A DNA stretch of 64,000 nt. Origin: Oegoconia quadripuncta (Eukaryota; Arthropoda; Insecta; Lepidoptera; Autostichidae). The position numbers were made by a program, and so were the translations under genes. Positions 54,883 to 63,839 of this stretch are shown in pieces (positions within the stretch are counted from its first letter, which is position 1; every line of letters starts with the position of its first letter). The stretch covers positions 37,144,853-37,208,852 of the forward strand of contig OX438742.1 of assembly GCA_949316235.1 (NCBI GenBank), read 5' to 3'. A model generated the notes under the pieces. The model was not told where the DNA came from. It did no database searches and saw only the letters and a list, made by a program, of their open reading frames with translations.

Positions 54883-55257
54883 ATGGTTATATACTTAGAT
54901 TCATGATTGGTCTCCGTGCCGCTACGACTAGATACCGCACTATGAAGAAAAAACAGGTTCCTGAATGCGGCAACTCAATATTGTAGTGTGTAGATTTATA
55001 CAGTACTTACCGATGGTATGTGATGCCAGTATCTTTCTTGTTTTTTGTAGTATTGTTATTACATAGTTTGACTACGCAAACCGGCATTTTGCTTCAGTCT
55101 TAAACCAAAATTTGAAATTTGAACTTGTGGCGTGACTGGCGCGGGTACGCCGAATACGGCGTAGTATTTGTTGCCGCATTTTTCGAGTACGCCGACGGTA
55201 TCTAATCGTAGCGGCGCGGAGACCAATCGTTAATCTAATAATCTAAGGTTATATACA
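54883..55257. mobile_element. TIR-type non-autonomous element
   Basis: The left end TTATATACTTAGATTCATGA, TTGGTCTCCGTGCCGCTACG, ACTAGATACCG mirrors the right end CGGTATCTAATCGTAGCGGC, GCGGAGACCAATCGTTAATC, CTAAGGTTATATAC. Further in, AATGCGGCAAC (about 54964) mirrors GTTGCCGCATT (about 55171). The arms are about 80-90 bases and imperfect. No coding content. The family is not otherwise seen in the window. Confidence 0.65.
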
Positions 55258-55411
55258 TACGAGTAGATACTCTATACAGAATAAATGTCTGAGAAGAATT
55301 TTCTTATTTCTCTGTACTGAAGAGAAAGTTATGTTTTTCGCGCGTGTCCGTGTATGTATGATTTATTCGCTGCTATCACTCAAACGGCTTTAAGTTAATT
55401 TCAATGAATGA
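55258..55411. other. no feature recognised
   Basis: Short spacer between the TIR-type element and the SINE. Confidence 0.4.
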
Positions 55412-55583
55412 CGACATGTTTGGTGTAGTGGTTAGAAACTCCGACTGCTATACCAAAAGTTTGCGGGTTCAAATCCCGGCTAGGCGCATATGTTTGTATG
55501 ATGAATATAGACATGTGTTCCCGAGTTATGGATGTTTTTCATTTATATATTTATTTATTTACAAAAAAAAAATTAGTATTTGT

Positions 55584-55599
55584 GCAGTATATCAACCAT
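55584..55599. repeat. target-site duplication, left copy (16 bp)
   Basis: GCAGTATATCAACCAT, repeated exactly at 57083-57098. It is immediately followed by a T-run, i.e. the poly(A) tail of a minus-strand insertion. Confidence 0.9.
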
Positions 55600-57082
55600 T
55601 TTTTTTTTTTTTTTTTTTACCAGGAGAAACGCTCATGCTTATCCGCCCTCCTCGGGGGAGGGGGGCGGATTATGTCGGACTCCGGCACAGAAGGTCCCGG
55701 CCTACCGACTAAAAACTCCTGGGTGTTCCCTCGCACGCGCCGTTGACGGCGTGGCCGCGGGTACCATCTGGTATTCGTCCGCAGCCACGTCAGCGCGGTG
55801 CCCGCCGCCTGGACAAAAGCGGCGGCGGGCCCACCTCTGGGCTGGAGCAGGGAGGAATCGCCTGGTCCAGCCACCTCTAGAAGGCGCGCGGAAAACACCG
55901 CGCGCGCCTTCTCGCGGGGCCTATGTGTGGGCGGTGATCCCCCCGGATCGCCACCCACGGCCCCGCAGGGTAGGGGGGCAGAGGATCGCCTATCATTAAA
56001 GATAAGCTCTCCTCCGTGCCCCCCATGCGGCTGCATCTCCCCTCGCTCTGCAAGGCCTCTGCGAGTGACCTCGCAGAGGGAGAGGACCGCTTTCCACGGC
56101 CTCCCCTTGGCGTCCGCAGCTCAAACCTGGCTGCGGGCGTCAAAGGGTGGCCGTCCCGCACGGCTACGACCTCTCCACAACAGAGAGGCAGTCCCCCACC
56201 ACACCACATGGTAGGGTGCGTAGTTCCCACCATATGATGTGGCAGGGGACGGCCCCTCAACAGAGAGGTCGTCCCCTACCATAGCGGCCTACAGCAGCGG
56301 GATGCCCGGAGAGGCGCGTAACTTCTCCACGCCCCTCCGACCCGCCCGCCGTCTCCCCCCCTGCGAGCAGAGGGAGAGGGCCGCTTCCCACGACCTCTCG
56401 TCGACGGCCGCAGCCTTGGCTGCAGTCGTCAAGGAGAGGTCGCCCAAGTGCTGCAGACGATTTCACGGCGTCCCCTGCCCATATGGGCATATGGGCATTC
56501 CTCAGGGAGCGCCGCTTCCTCGCCGCAGCCCGCTGTGGTGGATTTTGCCCTCCACCTTCCCTCGTCGCTCCACTCCCGAAAACGAATCTTCGGGAGTGGA
56601 ACGACGAGGGCATTCGGCGCCGAGGCGGGCCTCGGAGCCGAACCTTGGGCTGGTTTTTTATAGAGGTTTTCTTTCCTCGCGGTCCGGGCGGTTAGGCCAA
56701 GACCCTCGGTCCCAGACTGCAGCTGAAAGCCGCAGTCCCGGATTACGAGCCCGGCGGTGGCAAGGGGTAGGAGGTTCCCCCTAACCTCCTCCCCAGGCCT
56801 GCTCGGCGGCAGTGCGAGTGCACACCGAGCCCACCCTTACTCCCCCGCTAGGAGGGGAGCGTCTCCTGCTCCATCCGCAGTGCCCTCTGCTAAACCAGAG
56901 GGACACGCGGAGGAGCCCCCCGGTGTCAGACTATTCGCCATCGGCCAACAAGAACCCTTAAAAGGGAAGTTGTTGACCGATGCCCAGGGTGCACCGGCCC
57001 AACGACTACCGTTCCCCCCAGACGTATCCAGGGGGACAAGTAGCCATCAGGCACACGAGGAGGTTGTCTGACATCGCACCCC
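55600..57082 (-). mobile_element. 1.48-kb GC-rich, poly(A)-tailed structured retroposon
   Basis: Between exact 16-bp target-site duplications lies DNA of about two-thirds G+C in an AT-rich setting. On the minus strand it begins GGGGTGCGATGTCAGACAAC at 57082. It ends GCATGAGCGTTTCTCCTGGT plus a roughly 19-base poly(A), seen as the plus-strand T-run 55600-55618. Long overlapping frames occur on both strands, as GC-rich DNA gives by default. None shows a reverse transcriptase, zinc knuckle or other domain. The minus frame 56036-55617 ends just before the A tail with GNTQEFLVGRPGPSVPES, and resembles what I remember of the extreme 3' end of GC-rich lepidopteran LINEs, but this is unproven. Several strong hairpins are present and a unit of about 290 bp appears duplicated inside. 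It could be a non-autonomous LINE derivative made of 5' and 3' UTRs, or a retrocopy of a structured RNA. Confidence 0.75.
56559..56610. repeat. 22-bp hairpin inside the GC-rich element
   Basis: The left arm CCCTCGTCGCTCCACTCCCG + AA (56559-56580) pairs with TTCGGGAGTGGAACGACGAG + GG (56589-56610) at 21 of 22 positions, with an 8-base loop. Confidence 0.85.
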
Positions 57083-57098
57083 GCAGTATATCAACCAT
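57083..57098. repeat. target-site duplication, right copy (16 bp)
   Basis: GCAGTATATCAACCAT, identical to 55584-55599, continuing into the uninterrupted SINE-B body. Confidence 0.9.
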
Positions 57099-57200
57099 CT
57101 GGTATCCACAACACAAGCCTATAGTTGCTTGTTGTGGAACTAGATGGCGTTGTGTTTATGTCCTAGGATATTTCTTATTTATTTATTTATTAATGAGATA

Positions 57201-57481
57201 ACATTAGATTCGCCATGACGGTCAATGTCATAGGATAGGATACGTCACAAAAACTAAACTACAGCAACAGTAAGGTTTAAAGTTTGTCAAAATAAAAATA
57301 AATGTTCTGGGACTGCTATGTGGGTATCACATGAACAGGCTCATAACGCTCCTAGTCCCAAGGCATAAAACAGTTTTTGATAGTTAGTTCGCAGCGAGCA
57401 TGTTTTGCAAGGGAAACTATCATTTATCATTATCACATTGTAATAATTCATTATTTTGTAACATTTAATTTTTTCATTGTT
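57201..57481. other. no feature recognised
   Basis: No repeat or coding signal identified. Confidence 0.4.
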
Positions 57482-57672
57482 TATTGGTCCAAATAAAATA
57501 AGAAACACATATTTTTCTGGAAATTCTCTTCAGAGTCCTGACTTTTGAAGTTCTATCTTTTGAAGTTGTATGTCGTGGTTGCGACTGTCGAAATTAAACT
57601 GTTTATTGTTTCCAATAAAATAAAAAACACATATTTGGAACATTTTTCTAGAAATCCTCTCCAAAGTCGTTA
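57482..57672. repeat. tandem duplication, period about 120 bp
   Basis: TTATTGGTCCAAATAAAATA, AGAAACACATATTTTTCTGG, AAATTCTCTTCAGAGTC (57481-57537) recurs as TTATTGTTTCCAATAAAATA, AAAAACACATATTTGG, TTTTTCTAGAAATCCTCT, CCAAAGTC (57603-57668). The second unit leads straight into the minisatellite. Confidence 0.65.
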
Positions 57673-57833
57673 TGTCTGGCGTGGTGCCGACTGTCGAGGT
57701 TCCGTCTGTAGAAATTCTTTCTGTCGACATTCCGTCTGTCGAGGTTCCATCTGTAGAGGTTTCGTCTGTCCAGGTTACGTTTGTCGAGGTTCCATCTGTC
57801 GAGGTTCCGTCGGTAGACGTTCGGTCTTCCTAA
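57672..57833 (+). repeat. 15-bp minisatellite, open as a VPSVE-repeat ORF
   Basis: About ten units of TCTGTCGAGGTTCCG-type sequence (57685-57830). From ATG 57672 the frame is open for 53 codons to TAA 57831-57833 and reads as pentapeptides: VPTVE, VPSVE, ILSVD, IPSVE, VPSVE, VSSVQ, VTFVE and so on. All frames stay open because the period is a multiple of three, so openness alone is not evidence of translation. No promoter or homologue is recognised. Confidence 0.7.
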
Positions 57834-57924
57834 GTACAGACCTATAGTTGGGTGTATAAAAACGTGATATAAATTCCATATAAAATAAGTTTGGCCAAGT
57901 GAAAAAATATCATTTTACTCTAAA

Positions 57925-57972
57925 AGAGTACGGATCCCTACGCGTGACCCGTCACGTACTTGGCCGGTTTTT
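57925..57972 (-). repeat. family G fragment
   Basis: AGAGTACGGATCCCTACGCG, TGACCCGTCACGTACTTGGC, CGGTTTTT: the reversed start of family G (GGCCAAGTACGTGACGGGTC). Confidence 0.5.
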
Positions 57973-58169
57973 CTTCATTTTGTCATTACCGCACAAACGC
58001 TTGACCCTCTCAAAATCTGTCGCAGTTCTCACAATTTGTCTTCATAAAATTCTGGCTTCAGGTATGTTTTAATACCTTAGTACCGTGTAGGATTCACCTG
58101 TATTTTGCTTAACTTACAGTTAGATGAGTATTCAGCTATACTTGATTATACAGCTCTTTACATTAATAT
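57973..58169. other. no feature recognised
   Basis: No repeat or coding signal identified. Confidence 0.4.
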
Positions 58170-58420
58170 GACCGGTATGGTGGTTAGAAACCCTGATTGC
58201 AGTACTAAAAGGTCGCGGGTTCGAATCCCGCTAGGGGCATTTGTTTGTATGCTGAATAGGCACATGTGTACCTGAGTTATATATGTTTACATTTATAATA
58301 TATATAAAAAATAGCCGCGTAGTATTCAACTATGTGGTATCCATAATACAAGCCTCGTTGCTTAGAGTGGAACTAGATGGCACTATCTGAATGACTAAGG
58401 ATATTTATTTACATTTATTA
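58170..58420 (+). mobile_element. SINE-B, full length and uninterrupted
   Basis: Head GACCGGTATGGTGGTTAGAA (A-box-like), GGTCGCGGGTTCGAATCCCG (B box GGTTCGAATCC), then GGGGCATTTGTTTGTATGCT, GAATAGGCACATGTG, ACCTGAGTTATATATG. The body TATGTGGTATCCATAATACA, AGCCTCGTTGCTTAGAG, TGGAACTAGATGGCAC and ACTAAGGATATTTATT matches 57083-57180 and the reversed copy at 6738. About 250 bases with a T/A-rich end. This is the reference copy for the family here. Confidence 0.8.
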
Positions 58421-58689
58421 ACCAAATAAATATCATCGAAATCGATACATAATTAACGTAAATATAGGTCACTATAAAAAAATACATACAGACGAACGTA
58501 GAACCTTGATATTGCCATTGTAAACTGTGAGATACGAGCGCCATTTAATCTACCTAGATGTGGTGTAATTATGTTGTCACATCTAGAATATCATAGCGTC
58601 TATTGTAATGCCAATGTGAGAGGTCGTTAGAGATGTGAACCGTAATTATGAACGAACATTGACATCGAATGCTGAATCATTGTTTTCAC
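58421..58689. other. no feature recognised
   Basis: No repeat or coding signal identified. Confidence 0.4.
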
Positions 58690-58885
58690 GTATTTTGTAG
58701 GAGATATCTCAGGGCCCCGGTTATGATTTTCAAACCCGCATGAAAAACGATGGGTGTTATGTGTTATATGTGTGTCCAGTCTTTGTCCAGACGTATCTCA
58801 GCAATGCATGATTCAATTTGAGAGTGTTTTTTAATATATTAAAGATTAAACGAGGGACAGGTTGAGGAGTTTGCTTTCTGTAGCA
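58690..58885 (-). repeat. family D dispersed repeat, part
   Basis: Plus reading: AACGATGGGTGTTATGTGTT, TGTGTCCAGTCTTTGTCCAG, ACGTATCTCAGCAATGCATG, GATTAAACGAGGGACAGGTT. It mirrors the second half of 38903-39247 and 48120-48425. Confidence 0.55.
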
Positions 58886-58910
58886 CACGTAACGTGGCGT
58901 TTTTTTTTTA

Positions 58911-58960
58911 TTTTTATCAGACGTGGCGACACACGAAAGTGTAGCCACGTTTGATAAAAA
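58911..58960. repeat. 22-bp inverted repeat with 6-base loop
   Basis: TTTTTATCAGACGTGGCGAC + AC (58911-58932) pairs with GTGTAGCCACGTTTGATAAA + AA (58939-58960) at 20 of 22 positions. Confidence 0.8.
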
Positions 58961-60409
58961 TCGGTTAAACCTTTTCGAATTTCGAAGATTGGTAACTGCT
59001 AAATACTGTTGAAAGTTAATTTAAGATTTTGCGGTAAGGCTGTAAAAGTTCAACTTTAAAGCAAATATAAATTCTAGTGCTGTATTGTAAATGTCATCTC
59101 TCTCTTATATTTAAGAGCTATGCTTATACGAATACAAAAATCGCTTGAAATGTCATATATAGTATGATTAATAAGAAATCTAATATTAGTCTCCAACCAC
59201 CATGAAGTGAAAAAGTAAGATACTAAAATGGTTAAAGCTATACTATGACTCTTGCTAAAACCCTTTTCAATATTTTAATAAAAAAATAAATAAATGCATA
59301 CACAATTAAATAAAACCGAACGGCGTTGCTGCAATGTCTCCCCCCATCCCACACCCCACCTCACAGACAACACACATACATCATTTCTCTAGGTAATTTT
59401 CTCTTCTTAGTAACTTTAAAGTTTCTAGTCTTCTACAGAACTTACTAGAATCAGCTAGTTAAAGTGTAGATTATTATATAATAATCATCTTTTGGAAGAC
59501 TTTAATTTGTAATTTCTTTGGTATAAGTTAAGACTCTAAAGGCATCAGCACAATATAATATTGTCACTCTGTGTGGAGAGGAACTGTATCCTGAAATATA
59601 GGACTTACCTAGTTCAGGAGCCAGGACTGCACGTAAATGTAATATTTATTGTATATATGTTTTTTATGCTATTTTTACATCTTTTCTGTTAATTATGTGT
59701 TCGATTGAGTTACATATATTAATTCGCGGTCTATCTGATTGTATACTCACAAAGCGAACCACGTGAAACTGCTACCTATTGTTTGAATGACATTTAATTT
59801 AATCAAGCCCCTAACAAAACACCGAAGCAGCGGTTCACTGAGTGATCGATCATCAATCATCCTTTGACCACTACCACAAACAGAGGTATCAAGAGGCCGT
59901 TCATTCAAGGACAGCTAAATTTTGAACTCCAAATTCGGTTAGAATTTTGCTCAGGTAATCCGTTATAAATCAATGATTTATCATACTAGTTTCCGCCCCC
60001 CGCCCGGTCAGTGGAAATTTTATTTTTAATGTATTGGCGTAAAAAACTGCCTTAATTTTCCGTGTTACTTTAAACATACTTCTGTATACATAAAATTTTG
60101 GATAAAAGTAGATAAAATGGTTATTTGTCTCGCAAAATGAGGAACATTTACATAAATATTATATAAAGAGGAAATAAAACTCACTGGTTTTAAATACGCC
60201 AATTACTTATATTAAGCAGAGTGAACACATCATTCGCATAATTTAGAGTCAGTCAACTACTGACATTTGGTTTTTATAGAATATGTGGTGAGGTTGGCAG
60301 CACTGGCGCCGTAACTTTACAAGAACTAATTTGTTTGTGAAGAAAAAAAACTACCTATGCCAATACCTTCTAATTCACTTACCTAATATGCCCTATTTTT
60401 TTCCTTATG
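58961..60409. other. no gene recognised
   Basis: AT-rich, with a short C-rich word at 59339-59362. TACTAGTTTCCGCCCCCCGC at 59984-60003 resembles the start of family F but no body follows. Confidence 0.4.
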
Positions 60410-60562
60410 ATAAAAAAACTCATCCGGTATAAATGAAAAACATCCACAACTGGGGAACACATGTCTGTATTCATCATACGAACACATGCCTCTAACGGGA
60501 TTCGAACCCGCTCCCTTTTGATATTCCAGCAGAGTTTCTAACCGCAATACCAAACAGATCGT
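60410..60562 (-). mobile_element. SINE-B, tRNA-like head and first part of body
   Basis: The minus strand reads CTGTTTGGTATTGCGGTTAG, AAACTCTGCTGGAATATC, AAAAGGGAGCGGGTTCGAAT, CCCGTTAGAGGCATGTG, TTCGTATGATGAATACAGAC, ATGTGTTCCCCAGTTGTGGA, TGTTTTTCATTTATACCGG. It agrees closely with the copy at 55412. The 3' body (CATCTGGTATCC) is missing. Confidence 0.75.
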
Positions 60563-60620
60563 ACATTCTAACATTGTTTTTGTATAGTTAACATAAAGAC
60601 GGCTACTCATATACATAAAG

Positions 60621-60890
60621 TTACGACCTTTATCCCAAATGGAGTAGTCAGATATATCTTAAACAAAAGCGTTTGGGTGTTTCAAACATTAGAAGATTAA
60701 TACTTGAAACAACATCCACAATTCACCTTATGAAACAGATAGAAATGCGCACGTAACACGGGGGTGAGACCGTTACCGTTAAAATTTGCAAGGCTATAGA
60801 TGTTGTTTGATGGAAAGTCCCTTAGTCTCCTTTTAATACCTTCGGGAAGAGATGAGTTGGTTCTATTATTTTTACATGTTGAAACACATT
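60621..60890 (+). repeat. family C interspersed repeat, uninterrupted
   Basis: AAGTTACGACCTTTATCCCA, AATGGAGTAGTCAGATATAT, TTAGAAGATTAATACTTGAA, ACAACATCCACAATTCACC, then GTTAAAATTTGCAAGGCTAT, AGATGTTGTTTGATGG, CCCTTAGTCTCCTTTTAATA, CCTTCGGGAAGAGATGAGTT and GGTTCTATTATTTTTACATG. It is the reference for the family here (about 270 bases). Confidence 0.65.
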
Positions 60891-61044
60891 ACAGAAATGC
60901 AACAAAAAGAAAAATTAAATTTGTAAAATATATAATGTAGCATACATTAAGGACAATAGTTCCAAAACTCCCTCCGGGGACGGATGGAGTGTTGGTATTC
61001 TGTTGGGATCAGTTTGGAACTTGCAAGCGAACTAACATGATAAA

Positions 61045-61222
61045 CTAGCTTTTTGCCGGCTTTTTATCCCGCAGCAACTACTCATTTTGTCGGGATAATA
61101 AATATTCTGTTTTAATTCATGGTATATTCTACCTATATACCAAATTTTACCTATATCCGTTCATCCTTTTCGCCGTGATTGAGAAACAAACAAACAAAAA
61201 AGGTTTATAATATTAAGTAAGA
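61045..61222 (+). repeat. family F dispersed repeat
   Basis: AACTAGCTTTTTGCCGGC (start deleted), CCCGCAGCAACTACTCATTT, TGTCGGGATAATAAATATTC, TTCATGGTATATTCTACC, TATCCGTTCATCCTTTTCGC, CGTGATTGAGAAACAAAC, ending TTATAATATTAAGTAAGA. Confidence 0.65.
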
Positions 61223-61228
61223 TGAAGA

Positions 61229-61400
61229 TTAATAAACATTGCTGTTTGGCGACAGACTTGGATAAAGTGGTGGTAACTAGCCTGGCGGACATTTAAAATG
61301 CGCTACTAACCAAACCGAATACTAAACTGTATCCCGCTGAGGATCGAACCCGCGACCCCCTATGCGTAAACCCTTTGTTGTTGAAATTGAGCCACGGAAG
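61229..61400 (-). mobile_element. SINE-A, head and middle, 3' end missing
   Basis: Plus reading: TTAATAAACATTGCTGTTTG, GCGACAGACTTGGATAAAGT, ACTAGCCTGGCGGACATTTA, ACCAAACCGAATACTAAACT, GATCGAACCCGCGACC, ATTGAGCCACGG. The tRNA head with B box is well preserved. The pol III end of the element survives but the tail is lost, the reverse of the usual 5' truncation. Confidence 0.75.
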
Positions 61401-62412
61401 AGGTCAATGCTCCGTATAATACAATATAAATACTCTATATTGCACAAAATAATTTACAATAATGTGAATTCTTAATGTCATTATCTATAATTTACATTAT
61501 TATATGAGTAATACTAACTTCACCTATAAAATAACAGTTACAATGTCTGTGTTTGAACTTAAATTTATATACACTGGAATGGTAGAGTTGACAATATGTG
61601 TTTACCTTTATACAGCGAGTAATCAAACAACAATAATGGTTTGTAAACGAGAACACTATAGTGAACAATGGCGTTATTTGCTCGTTATCATTTTATAGTC
61701 TAGAACCTAAACTCTCTAGAGTAGCGCACGACTTGATTTCCTGTCATCATGCCCACGATAACCCGAATTGTAGCGAACGCGATAAAAAAGGCCTTGAACT
61801 TCACATCAAGCGGTTACAGATTGCGATCGAGCCCTTTCAGAATTCTCCATATCGATAGCACAACATTACGCATAACAATGAATCGAAAGCCAGTCCATGA
61901 GTTTTCATATGCTCACAATTTATGCGCATTTGTTGTACAAAGTACCCCGTGTTTCATTAAAGTCATCGAGTTCGTAGTCCGTGGAGCTTCAGTCGAAATT
62001 TGCATCTTAATTGCCGAGCCTCTGAAATACTTTTTACATCCATGAGCGCTTCATGGCTTTAAAATTTGAGTAGGCCTTCTGAGCGGTAAAAACCTTATTC
62101 AAATTACTTATCTTAATTTTAAAAGTATAGTAAAGTTTATAATATTAATATGCAACATTCCATTAAATTCATAATTTAATAATGCCTTAGTCACTACAAC
62201 AAAGGGTGTCGTTATTTACGTCGCTTTAAGGAACGCTAAACATCACGTAAACGATAATCTAACTTAAAATCCGCTTAAGTATCTTAGGCTAATAATTGTA
62301 TTATGTTTATGGGTTAACACAAGTTTAGAAAGTTATATAGAACAGGATTTTCAAGCTTCTGTTTAAAACAGGGATAATTTATAGTCAGTTTAATAACCGA
62401 AATAATAATAAT
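61401..62412. other. no gene recognised; overlapping open frames
   Basis: Plus-strand frames 61661-61858 (65 codons) and 61749-62045 (98 codons) lie in a patch richer in G+C than its flanks. The second includes FVVQSTPCFIKVIEFVVRGA. No family recognised; a decayed exon or an unlisted repeat is possible. Confidence 0.3.
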
Positions 62413-62600
62413 ATTTTTTCTTATGATTCACTGGATACGCGGTCTGACCACAATCTCACCTGATGGAAAGTGATGATGTGGCCGGAGATGGAGCACGCGA
62501 TCCAAGTAGATACCTATTCAACCTGCTCTTGAAGATCTCTAGGTTGTAGGATTCAGGAAACACTGACGCCGGCAGGGAGTTCCATGCCTTAGCTGTTAAT
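62413..62600 (-). pseudogene. LINE reverse transcriptase C-terminus and 3' end
   Basis: The minus frame 62596-62456 is open to its TGA and reads [46 protein letters not shown]. '[11 protein letters not shown]...FKxRxNR' is the standard end of a CR1/jockey-type ORF2. A short 3' UTR with AAGAAAAAATATTATTATTA follows. About 190 bases remain of a several-kb element. The opposite-strand relative is at 54345-54466. Confidence 0.75.
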
Positions 62601-63620
62601 TAATTGAAGTATTGAGAAACTATTTATTATCGAATATTTCAGTTAACCTTGTGACAGACAAATAATAATAATAAATGCGCTTGGGCAGTAGAAATATAAG
62701 TAAATTTAATTTGTTTCTCCAATACAATCGGTAACCTATATGTAATATTCGATTTTCCGATTCCCTTGTCTAAAATATTGAATAACAGATGGTAGTGCCC
62801 TCTCGTCAGTAACAGATACTAAATGAAATTTAACAAACAACAGATATATCGGTCACACAGGCAGGTTCCTAACAAAAAGGTAGAGAGCACAAAAGGTTTA
62901 CAAAGTTATTTTAATGTATTTACGACTAAGTACGTAGTTGTTTTAGAACATAACGACAGCCTAAAAATAGTCCCGGCTTAATTTCAGGGGCTCAAATTAT
63001 GTGGTCCCATCGTAATCACAGATAAAAAATCACCCATACTTTAAATTACGTAACTAAATTTTAGTAACATTCTATTAATAACGTCGTTGAGTTGCTAAAT
63101 ACGTAGAAATACGTAAAATCGTGCCAAATATGTTATACTAATAGGTTTCCATTAAAAAAGCAGTGGCATACAGGCGGGCAGGCAAATCGATCCCCTGATC
63201 GTATGTTAGTTTATCTCGCATTTGAGAGTAATGTGTAATGCTCTGAGCCGACGAATAGGTAAATACTTAACACTTTATGTCAGTCTTTGTCTAGAGTACT
63301 TAGTAAATCGATATTGGCATATAAACGGTTGAGCTAATTAAAAAGTTAAATTCTTCCCGCGCTGCAACTCCACTCTACTGCTGACAGGAAACATCTTAAA
63401 AGCACGATCATTGAAAAATTCACCCACAAACTTAGTTCGCTGTAAATTCCGGTTTATCCAGCGCGTTTGGTTAAGTCTAGTACACACAGGAGACTAAAAT
63501 AAATTCGTAATTTTTGTAAACAAGAGTTTTAATCCCTGAAACCATCCACACTGTCGTCTCGTGTAAAAATAATTTGTTTTGAATAACATTTAATCTGTTA
63601 TCTTTTTTATGACTATTTTG
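62601..63620. other. no gene recognised
   Basis: No repeat or coding signal identified. Confidence 0.4.
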
Positions 63621-63839
63621 AGGGATGAAAGGCACGTCACGAGACGAGTGCTAAAAATGAATTTGGAGGGATATAGAGGTAGATCGAAGAAGCTGTGGGT
63701 AGAGAGGAGTATCACTCAGATACACATCAGAGTATAATGTGTGAAAGGGGTGAGTACGGAGACGACGGCTGATAGAGGAGAGTGGAAGAGGAAAACAAGT
63801 TGTGTCGACCCCACCTATAGTGGCATAATAATAATATGA
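63621..63839 (+). pseudogene. RTE-like LINE C-terminus with one stop
   Basis: The frame from 63621 reads RDERHVTRRVLKMNLEGYRG, RSKKLWVERSITQI, one stop, then VKGVSTETTADRGEWKRK and TSCVDPTYSG to TGA at 63837. 'GxRxRGRPKKRW ... GVSxEMTADRxEWKKKTxCADPT' is, from family knowledge, the C-terminal end of lepidopteran RTE-type reverse transcriptases. The AATAATAATATGATGATGG after it fits the family's simple-repeat tail. One internal stop and strong 5' truncation make it a pseudogene. Confidence 0.75.

Larger units (their letters stand above)
55412..57200 (+). mobile_element. SINE-B, full length but split by a GC-rich insertion
   Basis: The tRNA-like head has A-box-like TTTGGTGTAGTGGTTAGAAA and B-box-like TTGCGGGTTCAAATCCCGGC (about 55462-55480). 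Then come TGTTTGTATGATGAATATAG, ACATGTGTTCCCGAGTTATG and a TATTTATTTATTTAC stretch. The body stops at 55599 and resumes at 57083: CATCTGGTATCCACAACACA, AGCCTATAGTTGCTTGTTGT, GGAACTAGATGGCGTTGTGT, CTAGGATATTTC. The continuous copy at 58170-58420 proves the order. The insertion is flanked by a 16-bp duplication of SINE sequence. Confidence 0.85.

Noticed and set aside
55412..55488. tRNA gene at this site, and likewise at 58170-58242, 24535-24600 and 11032-11099 (minus).
   Set aside because: Each tRNA-like head runs into a shared SINE body and has imperfect cloverleaf pairing; they are SINE promoters, not functional tRNA genes.
55617..56784. Long overlapping open frames (up to 181 codons) on both strands in the GC-rich element.
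   Set aside because: GC-rich DNA has few stop codons in any frame. Frames overlap on both strands and none shows a domain; only the last minus frame is kept as a weak hint of a LINE-like end.
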